Notes under the pieces: generated by a model
The model's input: the letters and a program-made list of their open reading frames with translations, nothing else
Told to the model about the DNA's origin: nothing
Databases searched by the model: none
Source: an uncultured Mollicutes bacterium
GTDB lineage: Bacteria; Bacillota_I; Bacilli_A; ML615J-28; CAG-313
Length of the DNA: 28,119 nucleotides
Direction: 5' to 3'
Assembly (NCBI GenBank): GCA_900548675.1
Contig: URLJ01000018.1
Coordinates: forward strand, 1-28,119
Program-made: the position numbers and the translations under genes
Shown here: positions 7,471-15,864 of the stretch, piece after piece
Layout of the letters: each line of letters begins with the position of its first letter
How positions within the stretch are numbered: the first letter of the stretch is position 1

Positions 7471-8751
7471 ATGAAAGTCCCACATCAAGAATTAGAAATG
7501 TATCTAAAACGCAACCCCTTAACAAAATATTTAAAAGATGATAATTGTAAAATAATAATTGCTTGTTCAACAGGAGCCGATTCAATGGCTTTATTACATC
7601 TTGCGATAGAAGCATTTGAAAATGAACGTTTAATAGTTGCTCATGTTAATCATAATAAAAGAGCGCAATCTGAAATAGAAGAAGAGTATATTAAGAATTT
7701 TTGTCATGAAAAAAACATTATGTGTTTTATCAAAAAACTTCCACATTATGATAAAGACAACTTCCAAGAGTGGGCTAGGGAAGAAAGATACCAATTTTTT
7801 AAAGAGATTGCTGAAAATACATCAGCTAAATACCTTTTTACGGCCCATCATGCCGATGATAATTTAGAAACAATTTTAATGAGATTAATTAAAGGTTCCA
7901 ATTTAAAAGGCTATGCGGGAATTAGTAGCATCAGTACATATGGTAATTTAAAAGTTGTAAGACCACTTTTAGGTGTTTCAAAAAAAACATTAGAGGAATA
8001 TTTGATAATGAATAATTATAAATATTTTCAAGATGAGAGTAACGCCTCAGATGTATATACAAGAAATAGAATAAGAAAATATCTTGTTCCTTTTATAAAA
8101 GAAGAAAACCCTAATTGGATAAATGCCGTACAAATTTATAGTGATAATTTAAATAATGCTGACATTTTATTAAAAACAAGTGTCAATTTATTTATAAAAG
8201 AACATGTTATGGTAAAGAATAATAGTATAATGATTAATCTAACAGCTTTTTTAGATTTATCTTCTTATATGAAAGAAGAAGTATTATTTTTATTACTAAA
8301 AAAAGAAAAATTATCATTAAAATGTATAAAAGACATAATCAAAAAAATAGAGTCCCCTAAGAATAAAATAGAAGATATAATAAATCCTAAATTGCTAATG
8401 GTAAAAGAATACAATAGTATTATTTTCACAAGTGACATTAATAAAGATTCATTTTTTATGAAAATAGAAAAAGAAGGAACATATGATTTACCATATAATG
8501 GTAAAATTATTATAAATAAAAATATTTGTAATTTTCTAACGGGAGAAAAACAAATGTGTTATAATATACAAGGATTACCGCTGATTGTAAGAAGTAGAAA
8601 AGATGGGGATAAAATTCATACAAAAGGTGGAACTAAAAAAATTAATGATCTGTTAACTAACCGCAAAATTTCACAACTTGAAAGAAATAAAGTATTATTG
8701 CTTCTAAATCAAGAAGAAGAAGTGTTAGCGGTATTAGGATACAAAATATGA
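7471..8751 (+). CDS. tilS: tRNA(Ile)-lysidine synthase
   Basis: 426 residues. It converts the wobble cytidine of the CAU-anticodon tRNA-Ile to lysidine with ATP and lysine, so AUA is read as Ile; it is essential in nearly all bacteria. The N-terminal PP-loop is S-T-G-A-D-S (33-38); T-A-H-H-A-D-D-N-L-E-T (about 128-138) and T-R-N-R-I-R-K-Y-L-V-P (about 197) are TilS signatures. The C-terminal domain has R-S-R-K-D-G-D-K-I and a G-G-T-K-K-I-N-D-L-L stretch. The start has GAGG at 7459-7462; a TATAAT at 7450-7455 may be its -10, but no good -35 is seen. It ends in TGA overlapped by the AGGAGG of ftsH, so the two genes are co-transcribed. In B. subtilis hprT sits between tilS and ftsH; it is absent here. 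Confidence 0.95.
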   Translation: MKVPHQELEMYLKRNPLTKYLKDDNCKIIIACSTGADSMALLHLAIEAFENERLIVAHVNHNKRAQSEIEEEYIKNFCHEKNIMCFIKKLPHYDKDNFQEWAREERYQFFKEIAENTSAKYLFTAHHADDNLETILMRLIKGSNLKGYAGISSISTYGNLKVVRPLLGVSKKTLEEYLIMNNYKYFQDESNASDVYTRNRIRKYLVPFIKEENPNWINAVQIYSDNLNNADILLKTSVNLFIKEHVMVKNNSIMINLTAFLDLSSYMKEEVLFLLLKKEKLSLKCIKDIIKKIESPKNKIEDIINPKLLMVKEYNSIIFTSDINKDSFFMKIEKEGTYDLPYNGKIIINKNICNFLTGEKQMCYNIQGLPLIVRSRKDGDKIHTKGGTKKINDLLTNRKISQLERNKVLLLLNQEEEVLAVLGYKI

Positions 8752-8761
8752 GGAGGAAAAA

Positions 8762-10756
8762 ATGCCAGAGTTCAAAAAAATGCGTAAACGTCGTTTTAAT
8801 ATCGGTGATATTTTTGTTATTTTGTTATTCTTGTGTGTTGTTGTCGGCGTAATTATTTTCGCTGTAAGAGGAACTAACACTCGCGAAGAATTAACGAGAG
8901 ATGAATTTTATAAAAACTTAGAAGCCGGTTTAATTAAATCAATTAAGTATAAAGGTGTTGAAGGTAGTGCCAATAGTGGAAATAAGATTTTCTATGGTGA
9001 CTACACAAATGAATATATTAATAGTGATTCGAATAAATATGAAAGTTACATTGTAATTTTGCCAGATACAGATATTACAAAAATAGATGAAAAAATTGCC
9101 AATTTAGATCCTGCTAAGCGTCCTACATTTGATGGACCTAGAAATGTTTCAACTTTTGATTGGTTCTCACTCATTACTATTGTAGGTGGAGCAATACTTA
9201 TCGGTGTCTTAATTTTCGTAATGTTTAGAAGTACTGCATCTAGCAATAACAAAGCTTTTGATTTCGCTAAAAGCCGTGCCCGTCTTGCGGTTAAACCTAC
9301 AACTACTTTTAAAGATGTTGCAGGATTAGATGAAGAAAAAGAAGAAGTTGCTGAGGTTGTAGATTTTCTTAAAAATCCCCAAAAATATTTTTCAATGGGA
9401 GCAAGAATACCTAAAGGTATCCTATTAGTTGGTGCCCCTGGTACTGGTAAAACACTTCTAGCGAGAGCTACAGCAGGTGAAGCTAACGTGCCATTTTATA
9501 GTATTTCTGGTTCTGACTTTGTTGAAATGTTTGTAGGTGTCGGAGCTAGTAGAGTTCGTGATATGTTTAAAACAGCTAAACAAAACGCTCCTTGTATCGT
9601 TTTTATTGATGAAATAGATGCAGTAGGACGCCAAAGAGGTGCCGGTCTTGGTGGTGGCCACGATGAAAGAGAACAAACTTTAAACCAATTGTTAGTAGAA
9701 ATGGATGGTTTTGGAGGAAATTCTGGCATAATCGTTATGGCAGCAACTAATAGAGTTGATATTTTAGACCCAGCGCTACTTAGACCAGGAAGATTTGACC
9801 GTCAAATTACAATTGGGAATCCTGATTTATTAGCCCGTGAACAAATCTTAGCTGTTCATGCACGAAATAAAAAATTATCACCACGAATCAATCTTACGGA
9901 TGTTGCGAGAAGAACACCAGGATTTAGTGGAGCTGATCTTGAAAACTTATTGAACGAAGCTGCTCTTTTAGCCGCTCGTGAAAATTGTAAAGAAATTAAA
10001 ATTTATCATGTTGATGAAGCAATCGACAGAGTTATAATGGGCCCTGCTAAAAAGAGTAAAAAATACACAGAAATGGAAAAAGCGCTTGTCGCATACCATG
10101 AAGCAGGTCACGCTGTTATTGGCTTAAAATTAAAACACGCTCAAATAGTTCAAAAAGTTACAATTGTTCCGCGTGGTCAAGCCGGTGGATACAACCTAAT
10201 GACACCAGAGGAAGAAACATTCCTTCAAACAAAAGAAACACTTACAGCCGAAATTACAGGACTTCTTGCAGGTCGTATTGCGGAAGTATTAGTGTTCAAT
10301 CAAATGTCAACAGGTGCTCATAATGACTTCCAACGTGCTACAGCGATAGCTAGAGCTATGGTTACGGAATATGGTATGAGCGAATTAGGTCCTGTTCAAT
10401 ATGAACGTCAAACAGGTTCGGTTTTCTTAGGCCGTGATTATATGACAGATAAGAATTTCTCTGACCAAGTAGCGCTTGAAATAGACCGTGAAGTTCGCCG
10501 CATCATCGATGATTGTTATAAAGTTGGTGAAGAAACAATCAAGGAAAATCGTTCTTTGCTTGATTTAATCGCTAAACACCTAGTTGAAATTGAAACTCTT
10601 ACCCGTGAAGATATCGAAGAACTTGTTAATACAGGTCGCTTAAATTGGTGGGAAAAGAAGAAAGCTAAAATGGCTGAAATAGAAGCCCAATTTAAGGAAG
10701 AACATAAAGAAAACGAAACTTCTGAAGATACACCTAGTGAGGAAACAAAAGAATAA
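8762..10756 (+). CDS. ftsH: ATP-dependent zinc metalloprotease FtsH
   Basis: 664 residues, full length. It is a membrane AAA protease that removes unassembled or damaged membrane proteins and regulators. Order: cytoplasmic basic N-terminus, membrane helix about 15-35, an outer domain about 37-132, a second helix about 134-156, the AAA domain with Walker A G-A-P-G-T-G-K-T (224-231), Walker B V-F-I-D-E-I-D (280-286) and the second region of homology with arginine fingers (330-347, R-P-G-R-F-D-R), then zinc site H-E-A-G-H (446-450) and the third ligand region N-D-F-Q-R-A-T. The tail after about 635 is acidic and Glu/Thr/Ser-rich, probably disordered. AGGAGG ends 5 bases before the ATG. The stop overlaps the rqcP start by one base. 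Confidence 0.97.
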   Translation: MPEFKKMRKRRFNIGDIFVILLFLCVVVGVIIFAVRGTNTREELTRDEFYKNLEAGLIKSIKYKGVEGSANSGNKIFYGDYTNEYINSDSNKYESYIVILPDTDITKIDEKIANLDPAKRPTFDGPRNVSTFDWFSLITIVGGAILIGVLIFVMFRSTASSNNKAFDFAKSRARLAVKPTTTFKDVAGLDEEKEEVAEVVDFLKNPQKYFSMGARIPKGILLVGAPGTGKTLLARATAGEANVPFYSISGSDFVEMFVGVGASRVRDMFKTAKQNAPCIVFIDEIDAVGRQRGAGLGGGHDEREQTLNQLLVEMDGFGGNSGIIVMAATNRVDILDPALLRPGRFDRQITIGNPDLLAREQILAVHARNKKLSPRINLTDVARRTPGFSGADLENLLNEAALLAARENCKEIKIYHVDEAIDRVIMGPAKKSKKYTEMEKALVAYHEAGHAVIGLKLKHAQIVQKVTIVPRGQAGGYNLMTPEEETFLQTKETLTAEITGLLAGRIAEVLVFNQMSTGAHNDFQRATAIARAMVTEYGMSELGPVQYERQTGSVFLGRDYMTDKNFSDQVALEIDREVRRIIDDCYKVGEETIKENRSLLDLIAKHLVEIETLTREDIEELVNTGRLNWWEKKKAKMAEIEAQFKEEHKENETSEDTPSEETKE

Positions 10757-11025
10757 TGCGACTTGATAAATATTTGAAAGTATCAAGACTCATTAAAAGA
10801 CGCACCCTTGCTAAAGAAGCAAGCGAAAATGAGCGAGTTTATGTAAATAACAAACCTGCTAAACCCTCAAAAGAGTTAGTGATAGGAGATATTATTACCA
10901 TAAAATATGGTAAAAGAATCTTAGAAGTAAAGGTGACAAATTTAACTGAATCTACAAAAAAAGCCGATGCAGCTTTGATGTATGAATTGTTAAGTGATAA
11001 AGAAAAGGACTTAGGTGATTCCTAA
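10756..11025 (+). CDS. rqcP: S4-domain ribosome quality-control factor RqcP (YabO)
   Basis: 89 residues, almost all one S4 RNA-binding domain (M-R-L-D-K-Y-L-K-V-S-R-L-I-K-R-R start, V-Y-V-N-N-K-P-A-K-P-S, G-D-I-I-T-I-K-Y-G). In B. subtilis RqcP works with RqcH on obstructed 50S subunits to add C-terminal alanine tails to stalled peptides. The size and start match RqcP/YabO rather than the longer Hsp15. It overlaps ftsH by one base (TAATG), so translation is coupled. In B. subtilis yabO precedes yabP-yabQ; here those lie about 10.5 kb away. The stop lies inside the terminator hairpin. Confidence 0.88.
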   Translation: MRLDKYLKVSRLIKRRTLAKEASENERVYVNNKPAKPSKELVIGDIITIKYGKRILEVKVTNLTESTKKADAALMYELLSDKEKDLGDS

Positions 11026-11054
11026 TATTTAGGAAAAACCTAAGCCTTTTTTTT
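11006..11054 (+). terminator. Nested terminator overlapping the rqcP stop
   Basis: An outer stem, cttaggt (11010-11016) with acctaag (11038-11044), encloses an inner hairpin, cctaa-tat-ttagg (11021-11033), and is followed by eight T (11047-11054). The rqcP stop (11023-11025) lies in the inner stem, so terminating ribosomes may affect folding. Confidence 0.75.
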
Positions 11055-11081
11055 GCATAAAATATCTAATGTATATATAAT
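11053..11081 (+). promoter_or_regulatory. Sigma-A-type promoter of the maf unit
   Basis: TTGCAT (11053-11058), a 17-base spacer, TATAAT (11076-11081). The -35 overlaps the end of the upstream terminator T-run, so termination and initiation are directly adjacent. Confidence 0.7.
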
Positions 11082-11118
11082 AAATATAGTTATAGCCTGT
11101 AAAAACGGAGAAAAATAA

Positions 11119-11733
11119 ATGTGTAATAAAGATAATGAAAATAAAACATGTGATAAAAAAATAATTTTGGCATCATCTTCACCAAGAAGAAGCGAATTAC
11201 TACAAAAATACGGTGTTTCCTTTACTAAAAAAGCAGCAACTTCCCCAGAAAAATTTCAAAACAATTTATCGATAGAAGAAGCTAATATGATGGTAGCCTA
11301 TCATAAAGCTCTTGAAGTATACAATACCTTAGATAAAACAAAAGCTGAACAAAAAGATGTTGTTGTTATAGGCGCTGATACGATTGTTGTAATAAATAAT
11401 GAAATTTTAGGGAAACCTAAAAATAGATTAGATGCTTTTATGATGTTAAAAAAGCTTTCAAATCAAACGCATTATGTTATGACAAGTGTTGCATTCGTTA
11501 TGGAAAACAAATATAAAACATTTTTTGAAAAAACATATGTAACCTTTAAAGCGATGAGTGATGATGAAATATATGCTTATATTGATTCAGAAAACGTCTA
11601 TGATAAAGCCGGTTCATATGCAATCCAAGGTGGAGCATCAAAATATATTACGATGATAAAAGGTGATTATGATAATGTTGTAGGATTACCTGTAAAAAGA
11701 CTATTAGAAGAACTACACAAATTTATCAGTTAG
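11119..11733 (+). CDS. maf: Maf family nucleoside triphosphate pyrophosphatase
   Basis: 204 residues. Maf proteins hydrolyse non-canonical or excess pyrimidine NTPs (dTTP/UTP type) to monophosphates and link to septation control. Signatures: I-L-A-S-S-S-P-R-R-S-E-L-L (about 16-28), the catalytic segment V-I-G-A-D-T-I-V (about 76-83), G-K-P-K-N (about 93), A-G-S-Y-A-I-Q-G-G-A and G-D-Y-D-N-V-V-G-L-P. The first 14 residues are a polar, Cys-containing extension (two Cys) absent from most Maf proteins; the ATG is supported by ggag at 11108-11111. It heads a three-gene unit with the membrane protein and the aquaporin. Confident in the family, less so in substrate preference. Confidence 0.9.
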   Translation: MCNKDNENKTCDKKIILASSSPRRSELLQKYGVSFTKKAATSPEKFQNNLSIEEANMMVAYHKALEVYNTLDKTKAEQKDVVVIGADTIVVINNEILGKPKNRLDAFMMLKKLSNQTHYVMTSVAFVMENKYKTFFEKTYVTFKAMSDDEIYAYIDSENVYDKAGSYAIQGGASKYITMIKGDYDNVVGLPVKRLLEELHKFIS

Positions 11734-11741
11734 GAGTCTCT

Positions 11742-12248
11742 ATGAGTAGACAAACAAAAATAACAATATCAGTACTATCAATATTTACAGTTATCATGTA
11801 TTTAACTTTTCCCATTATCAAGGATAGTCCAGATAAATATACTTTAATATATTATTTAAGAATGATGATAGAGAGCATAAATCCCAAAGGAAGTAATTTT
11901 TTCTATGCGATAGTTGTCTTAGTATTTCAACTTCTTTTACTAACATTTCCTGTTTTATGTTACATATATCTTGCCATAAAAGGAATTGTTAGTGCATCTT
12001 TAAATAAAAAGAATATGAAAGGCTTTATACCAAGTATCACGGCAGTTGCTTGCAATTTAATAGCGATAATATTTTTTGAAGCACTATCAAAAATCGAACT
12101 TAAAGAAACAGATAAGGCCTTCAAAATTACAATGGTGTCAGCTTTTAAATTAGGAAGTCCTTGTTTCTTATTATATTTTTCTACAATTGTTTCGGTTATT
12201 ATTTTCGTGTTAGTAATAGTTGCGCGAATAACATATCATAAAAAATAA
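11742..12248 (+). CDS. Hypothetical four-helix membrane protein
   Basis: 168 residues, family not recognised. Hydrophobic segments at about 6-25, 52-80, 96-115 and 140-163 suggest four membrane helices, with a polar loop at 27-50, a basic loop (L-N-K-K-N-M-K) at about 88-94 and a basic C-terminus. The taggag ribosome site overlaps the maf stop, so translation follows maf closely, and the aquaporin starts 13 bp later. No catalytic motif is visible. Confidence 0.75.
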   Translation: MSRQTKITISVLSIFTVIMYLTFPIIKDSPDKYTLIYYLRMMIESINPKGSNFFYAIVVLVFQLLLLTFPVLCYIYLAIKGIVSASLNKKNMKGFIPSITAVACNLIAIIFFEALSKIELKETDKAFKITMVSAFKLGSPCFLLYFSTIVSVIIFVLVIVARITYHKK

Positions 12249-12261
12249 AAAGGAGGAAAAA

Positions 12262-12969
12262 ATGAAAAGTTTTAAAAAGTATGTTGCAGAATTTATTGGA
12301 ACAGCACTATTAACACTCATAGGATGCGGTGTTGCAGTAGTAACAAATGCTGCTATCGGTGTAACAGCACTAGCATTTGGGTTAGTGATAGTGGCCCTTG
12401 CTTACTCACTAGGTAATGTTTCAGGATGTCACATTAACCCAGCTGTTTCAATCGCTAAATTTATAAGAAAAGAATTATCTTTAAAGGATTTAGCAGGCTA
12501 CATTGTTAGTCAATTTTTAGGAGGAATTGTAGGGGCTTTAATCCTAGCTCTATTATTAAGATGTGATTTTACTGCTTTAGGAGGAAATGAAATACAAAAC
12601 TTATTAGCACCATCAGCATCAAAGTTAGATGCTTGGAGTTATGTACTTGCATTTGCCTGTGAAACTATTTTAACTTTTGTTTTTGTGCTTGCGGTATTAG
12701 GTGCTACTGATAAACGTTTCTACGATGGAAAATTAGGTGGTATCATAATTGGTTTAGCTCTAACATTAGTTCATTTGTTAGGAATAAGTTTTACAGGAAC
12801 ATCGGTTAACCCTGCTCGCAGTTTTGGTCCAGCTTTACTTCAAGCTTTTGCATCAAATACAACATCTTTATCACAAGTGTGGATTTGGACTTTAGCACCA
12901 TTTCTCGGAGCAATATTAGCAGCACTTATTTATGGATTCTTAACTAGAGGTGCTAAAAAAAATAAATAA
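12262..12969 (+). CDS. aqpZ: Aquaporin (AqpZ-like)
   Basis: 235 residues, MIP family with six helices and two half-helices. The NPA motifs are in H-I-N-P-A-V-S and S-V-N-P-A-R-S. By alignment with E. coli AqpZ the selectivity filter is Phe (A-F-G-L), His (V-H-L-L-G-I), Thr and Arg (T-S-V-N-P-A-R). This F/H/T/R set is the narrow water-selective type rather than the wider glycerol facilitator, so it should pass water across the cytoplasmic membrane. AGGAGG lies just before the ATG. Last gene of the maf unit; a terminator follows. Confidence 0.92.
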   Translation: MKSFKKYVAEFIGTALLTLIGCGVAVVTNAAIGVTALAFGLVIVALAYSLGNVSGCHINPAVSIAKFIRKELSLKDLAGYIVSQFLGGIVGALILALLLRCDFTALGGNEIQNLLAPSASKLDAWSYVLAFACETILTFVFVLAVLGATDKRFYDGKLGGIIIGLALTLVHLLGISFTGTSVNPARSFGPALLQAFASNTTSLSQVWIWTLAPFLGAILAALIYGFLTRGAKKNK

Positions 12970-12977
12970 TAACAAAA

Positions 12978-13014
12978 GCCTACATAAAAGAAAAACTTTA
13001 TGTAGGCCTTATTT
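12978..13014 (+). terminator. Terminator after the aquaporin gene
   Basis: An 11-bp stem, gcctacataaa (12978-12988) with tttatgtaggc (12997-13007), followed by a short T-rich stretch. It lies 9 bp past the stop and only about 20 bp before the next gene. Confidence 0.65.
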
Positions 13015-13033
13015 ATAAAAAGGAGTTATAAAC

Positions 13034-13840
13034 ATGGTAAAGTTAATCGCAATAGATCTCGATGACACCCTTTTAAATACTAAAAAAGATATCACAAATG
13101 AAAATAAAGCAGCAATTAAAAAAGCTTTAGAAAAAGGAATCAAAATAGTTATAGCTAGTGGAAGACCTTTTTTTAGGGTATCGCAAATTCTAAAAGAATT
13201 AGTTATAGACAATGAAAAAAATTTTGTAATATCTTACAATGGTGGCTATGTAAGCAATGGATGCAATACTGTCATAATTAAAAAAGAATTTTTAAACAAT
13301 AATGAAACGATTGATATCGTAAATGAAATAAATAAGTATAACCTAAATTTTACTATCTACATAGATGATGATATATATACATTAGGTATTAAAGAAGAGA
13401 TAAGAGAAAAATTAGTTTTTAAGGGCATAAACTTTAAAAAAATAACTCCAGAAGAAATTTCAAAATTAACACACGTTAACAAAATAATCATAGCTGATAC
13501 TGAAGAAAGAATAAAAGAATGTGTAGAAAAGATAAAAGCTGATATGTCCCATAAATATAATGTCGTTAGAAGTACTCCTAATTTTCTTGAATTCCTACCA
13601 AAAAATGCCAATAAAGGCATAGCTTTAAAGGCATTAGTTGAATATTTGAAATTGGATGAAAAAGAAATCGCAGCGATAGGTGATGAAGAGAACGACCTAT
13701 CGATGATGGAATATGCAAAATACAAAATTGCTATGGCTAATGCTAATCCTATCCTACTTGAACAAGCAACATTTATAACGCTTGATCAAGAGCATAGTGG
13801 TGTCGCAAAAGCGATAGAATATTTACTTCTTACTTCGTAA
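13034..13840 (+). CDS. HAD-family (Cof-type) sugar-phosphate phosphatase
   Basis: 268 residues, typical of the Cof subfamily of haloacid dehalogenase phosphatases. Motif I is I-D-L-D-D-T-L-L (Asp8 nucleophile, Asp10 acid/base), motif II A-S-G-R-P, motif III the Lys in N-K-G-I-A-L-K, motif IV I-G-D-E-E-N-D. A cap domain sits between motifs II and III, about 80-195. Cytoplasmic; such enzymes dephosphorylate sugar phosphates, flavin precursors or similar, and the substrate cannot be told here. Its ribosome site is aggag just after the aquaporin terminator. Its last 11 bp overlap the end of plsX on the other strand, and no terminator is seen. Confidence 0.9.
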   Translation: MVKLIAIDLDDTLLNTKKDITNENKAAIKKALEKGIKIVIASGRPFFRVSQILKELVIDNEKNFVISYNGGYVSNGCNTVIIKKEFLNNNETIDIVNEINKYNLNFTIYIDDDIYTLGIKEEIREKLVFKGINFKKITPEEISKLTHVNKIIIADTEERIKECVEKIKADMSHKYNVVRSTPNFLEFLPKNANKGIALKALVEYLKLDEKEIAAIGDEENDLSMMEYAKYKIAMANANPILLEQATFITLDQEHSGVAKAIEYLLLTS

Positions 13841-14831
13841 CTTCTTCAGCTATTTTATCACGAAGATTATTCTTTTCCATATTGTATGCTTGAACGAGGC
13901 ATTGATAAATGGCTTCTTCTTTACTGCTACCATGTCCTTTTACGATAGTTTTGGTAGTTCCTAATAAAACAGCACCACCATAATTATTATAATCCATAAA
14001 ATCTTTTATTTCATAGATATCTTTTTTTAATAATAAAGCGCCAAGTTTATTTTTAAATCCTTTAGTGAAAGTATGTTTTAATAATTTTAACATTTCAAGG
14101 CAAGCACCTTCAGTAGATTTAATTAAAACATTACCACTAAAACCATCACAAACAATTAAGTCGTATTTGCCACTTAGTAAATCGCGGCTTTCCATGTTAC
14201 CGACAAAATTAATAGAAGGGGTTTTTAAGAGAAGTTCGTAAGTTTCTTTTCTAAGTAAATCCCCTTTTTCACTTTCTGTGCCAACATTTAACAAAGCGAC
14301 ACGGGGTGATTTGATGTTATAGGCAGCCTCAAGATAAGCACTTCCCATAATAGCAAATTGTTGTAATTGATGAGCATCACAATCAACATTAGCACCACTA
14401 TCACAAACACCAACAATTTTATGATTCATCGTTGGTAAAATAGGACAAAAACCAGGTCGTTTTACACCTTTAATTCTTCCTACTCTTAAAACGGCACCAG
14501 CTAGGATTGCCCCTGTCGAACCAACGCTAACCATCGCATTAATATCATCGCTTTCACGAAGTAGTTCAAAAGCTTTAACCAAAGAACTATTTTTTTTATG
14601 TTTAATCGCATCGGTTGGTTTATCATCACATGTAATAATTTCATCAGCATTTAAAATAGATAAACGCGATTTGTCATATTCATAATCGCTCAATAGAGCG
14701 GTTAATTCGTTTTCTTTTCCCACAAGAATAATTTCAACATCATTAAGATTGTTTAAACATTTTACACAACCTTTAACGTTTACTAGAGGGCTATTGTCGC
14801 CTCCATATGCATCAACAATAATCTTAATCAT
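13830..14831 (-). CDS. plsX: Phosphate acyltransferase PlsX
   Basis: 333 residues. It converts acyl-ACP to acyl-phosphate, the donor for PlsY in the first step of phospholipid synthesis. Signatures: I-I-V-D-A-Y-G-G-D-N-S-P at the N-terminus (the usual D-A-M-G-G-D-x-A-P with Tyr for Met), G-S-T-G-A-I-L-A-G-A, V-C-D-S-G-A-N-V-D, L-N-V-G-T-E-S-E-K-G, and D-G-F-S-G-N-V-L-I-K. AAGGAGGTG lies before the ATG and a good promoter upstream. In many Firmicutes plsX is followed by fabD-fabG-acpP; here it stands alone, with a convergent HAD gene overlapping its stop. Divergent degV encodes a fatty-acid-binding family, so the neighbours share a lipid theme. Confidence 0.95.
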   Translation of the reverse strand: MIKIIVDAYGGDNSPLVNVKGCVKCLNNLNDVEIILVGKENELTALLSDYEYDKSRLSILNADEIITCDDKPTDAIKHKKNSSLVKAFELLRESDDINAMVSVGSTGAILAGAVLRVGRIKGVKRPGFCPILPTMNHKIVGVCDSGANVDCDAHQLQQFAIMGSAYLEAAYNIKSPRVALLNVGTESEKGDLLRKETYELLLKTPSINFVGNMESRDLLSGKYDLIVCDGFSGNVLIKSTEGACLEMLKLLKHTFTKGFKNKLGALLLKKDIYEIKDFMDYNNYGGAVLLGTTKTIVKGHGSSKEEAIYQCLVQAYNMEKNNLRDKIAEEVTK

Positions 14832-14856
14832 TAAAACACCTCCTTAGGTATAACAT

Positions 14857-14885
14857 ATTTTATCACGAAAAACAAATTTAGTCAA
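14857..14885 (-). promoter_or_regulatory. Promoter of plsX
   Basis: Minus strand: TTGACT (14885-14880), a 17-base spacer, TAAAAT (14862-14857). No FapR-like operator is evident by eye. Confidence 0.75.
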
Positions 14886-14923
14886 AAAAAGTAACATACA
14901 TTCTAGGGCATTAGCTCAACAAT

Positions 14924-14952
14924 TTGACATAATAGTTAAAAAGTGGTAAAAT
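14924..14952 (+). promoter_or_regulatory. Promoter of degV
   Basis: TTGACA (14924-14929), a 17-base spacer, TAAAAT (14947-14952). It is divergent from the plsX promoter, with 38 bp between the two -35 boxes. Confidence 0.8.
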
Positions 14953-14984
14953 AAAGCATCCCTAAAAAAGAAAGGAAGAAAAAA

Positions 14985-15854
14985 ATGTTTGTATTATTTA
15001 CTGATACCGATACAGATATCACCCCAGAAGTTGCTAAAGAATATGGTTATAATTTAATAAGTATGCCATATGTTATTGATGGCAAAGAAATTAAGCCATA
15101 TGAAGATTTTCAGGAATTTGATTATAAGACATTTTATAGTACATTAAGAAAAGGTGTAATACCTAGTACATGTGGAATATCACCAACTACATATATTGAT
15201 TATTTTGAACCATTTTTAAAGGATGGTAAGGACATTTTATATGTTCATTTTTCTAAAGCTATGAGCTCAACTTTTAATGCGATGAATCTAGCTTTAGAAG
15301 AATTAAAGGAAAAATATCCAGAAAGAACAGTTTATTTAATAGATACAAAGGGAATAACAATTTGTAGTTACAATATTGTAAGAGAAGTAGGAGATATGTA
15401 CCTAGCTGGAAAAACTATCGCCGAAATCTTAGAATGGGCATCCACAGAAGTTGATAAGTTCGCAACATATTTTTATGTTGATAATCTAAAATTTTTCCAA
15501 AAGAGTGGAAGAGTAAAAAACTTCTCTGCTGTAATGGGAAATTTATTGGGAATTAGACCAATAATATATATGGATCAAGAAGGTAAAATGACCTCCATTG
15601 CGAAAGCTAAAGGCAAACAAAATACTCTAAACAAGATGTTAGAATACGTTTTAACTCTCCAAGATGATATTAAGAATCATCGCGTTATCATCGGACATAG
15701 TGATGCAGCAGAAAATGCTCATGAAATAGGAGAAATGCTTAAAGCGAAGCTTGGTGACGACTTAAACATTGAATATGTTTTAGTTAATCCAACGGCAGGA
15801 AGTCATTGTGGGCCTGATGGTGTTGGCGTATGTTTCCACGCTATACACCGATAA
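14985..15854 (+). CDS. degV: DegV family fatty-acid-binding protein
   Basis: 289 residues. DegV/FakB proteins bind a fatty acid and present it to the kinase FakA for use by the PlsX/PlsY route. Visible: the N-terminal D-T-D-T-D-I-T (the family has a D-S-x-x-D start), S-T-C-G-I-S-P-T in the usual S-Q-P/T-S-P region, S-K-A-M-S-S-T-F-N-A, and a C-terminal H-C-G-P-D-G-V-G-V-C-F segment. The first motif has Thr where Ser is usual. The clean promoter and aaggaag give the start. Divergence from plsX makes a role in exogenous fatty-acid use plausible. The ligand cannot be told, and no FakA is in the window. Confidence 0.88.
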   Translation: MFVLFTDTDTDITPEVAKEYGYNLISMPYVIDGKEIKPYEDFQEFDYKTFYSTLRKGVIPSTCGISPTTYIDYFEPFLKDGKDILYVHFSKAMSSTFNAMNLALEELKEKYPERTVYLIDTKGITICSYNIVREVGDMYLAGKTIAEILEWASTEVDKFATYFYVDNLKFFQKSGRVKNFSAVMGNLLGIRPIIYMDQEGKMTSIAKAKGKQNTLNKMLEYVLTLQDDIKNHRVIIGHSDAAENAHEIGEMLKAKLGDDLNIEYVLVNPTAGSHCGPDGVGVCFHAIHR

Positions 15855-15864
15855 GGAATAAAAA

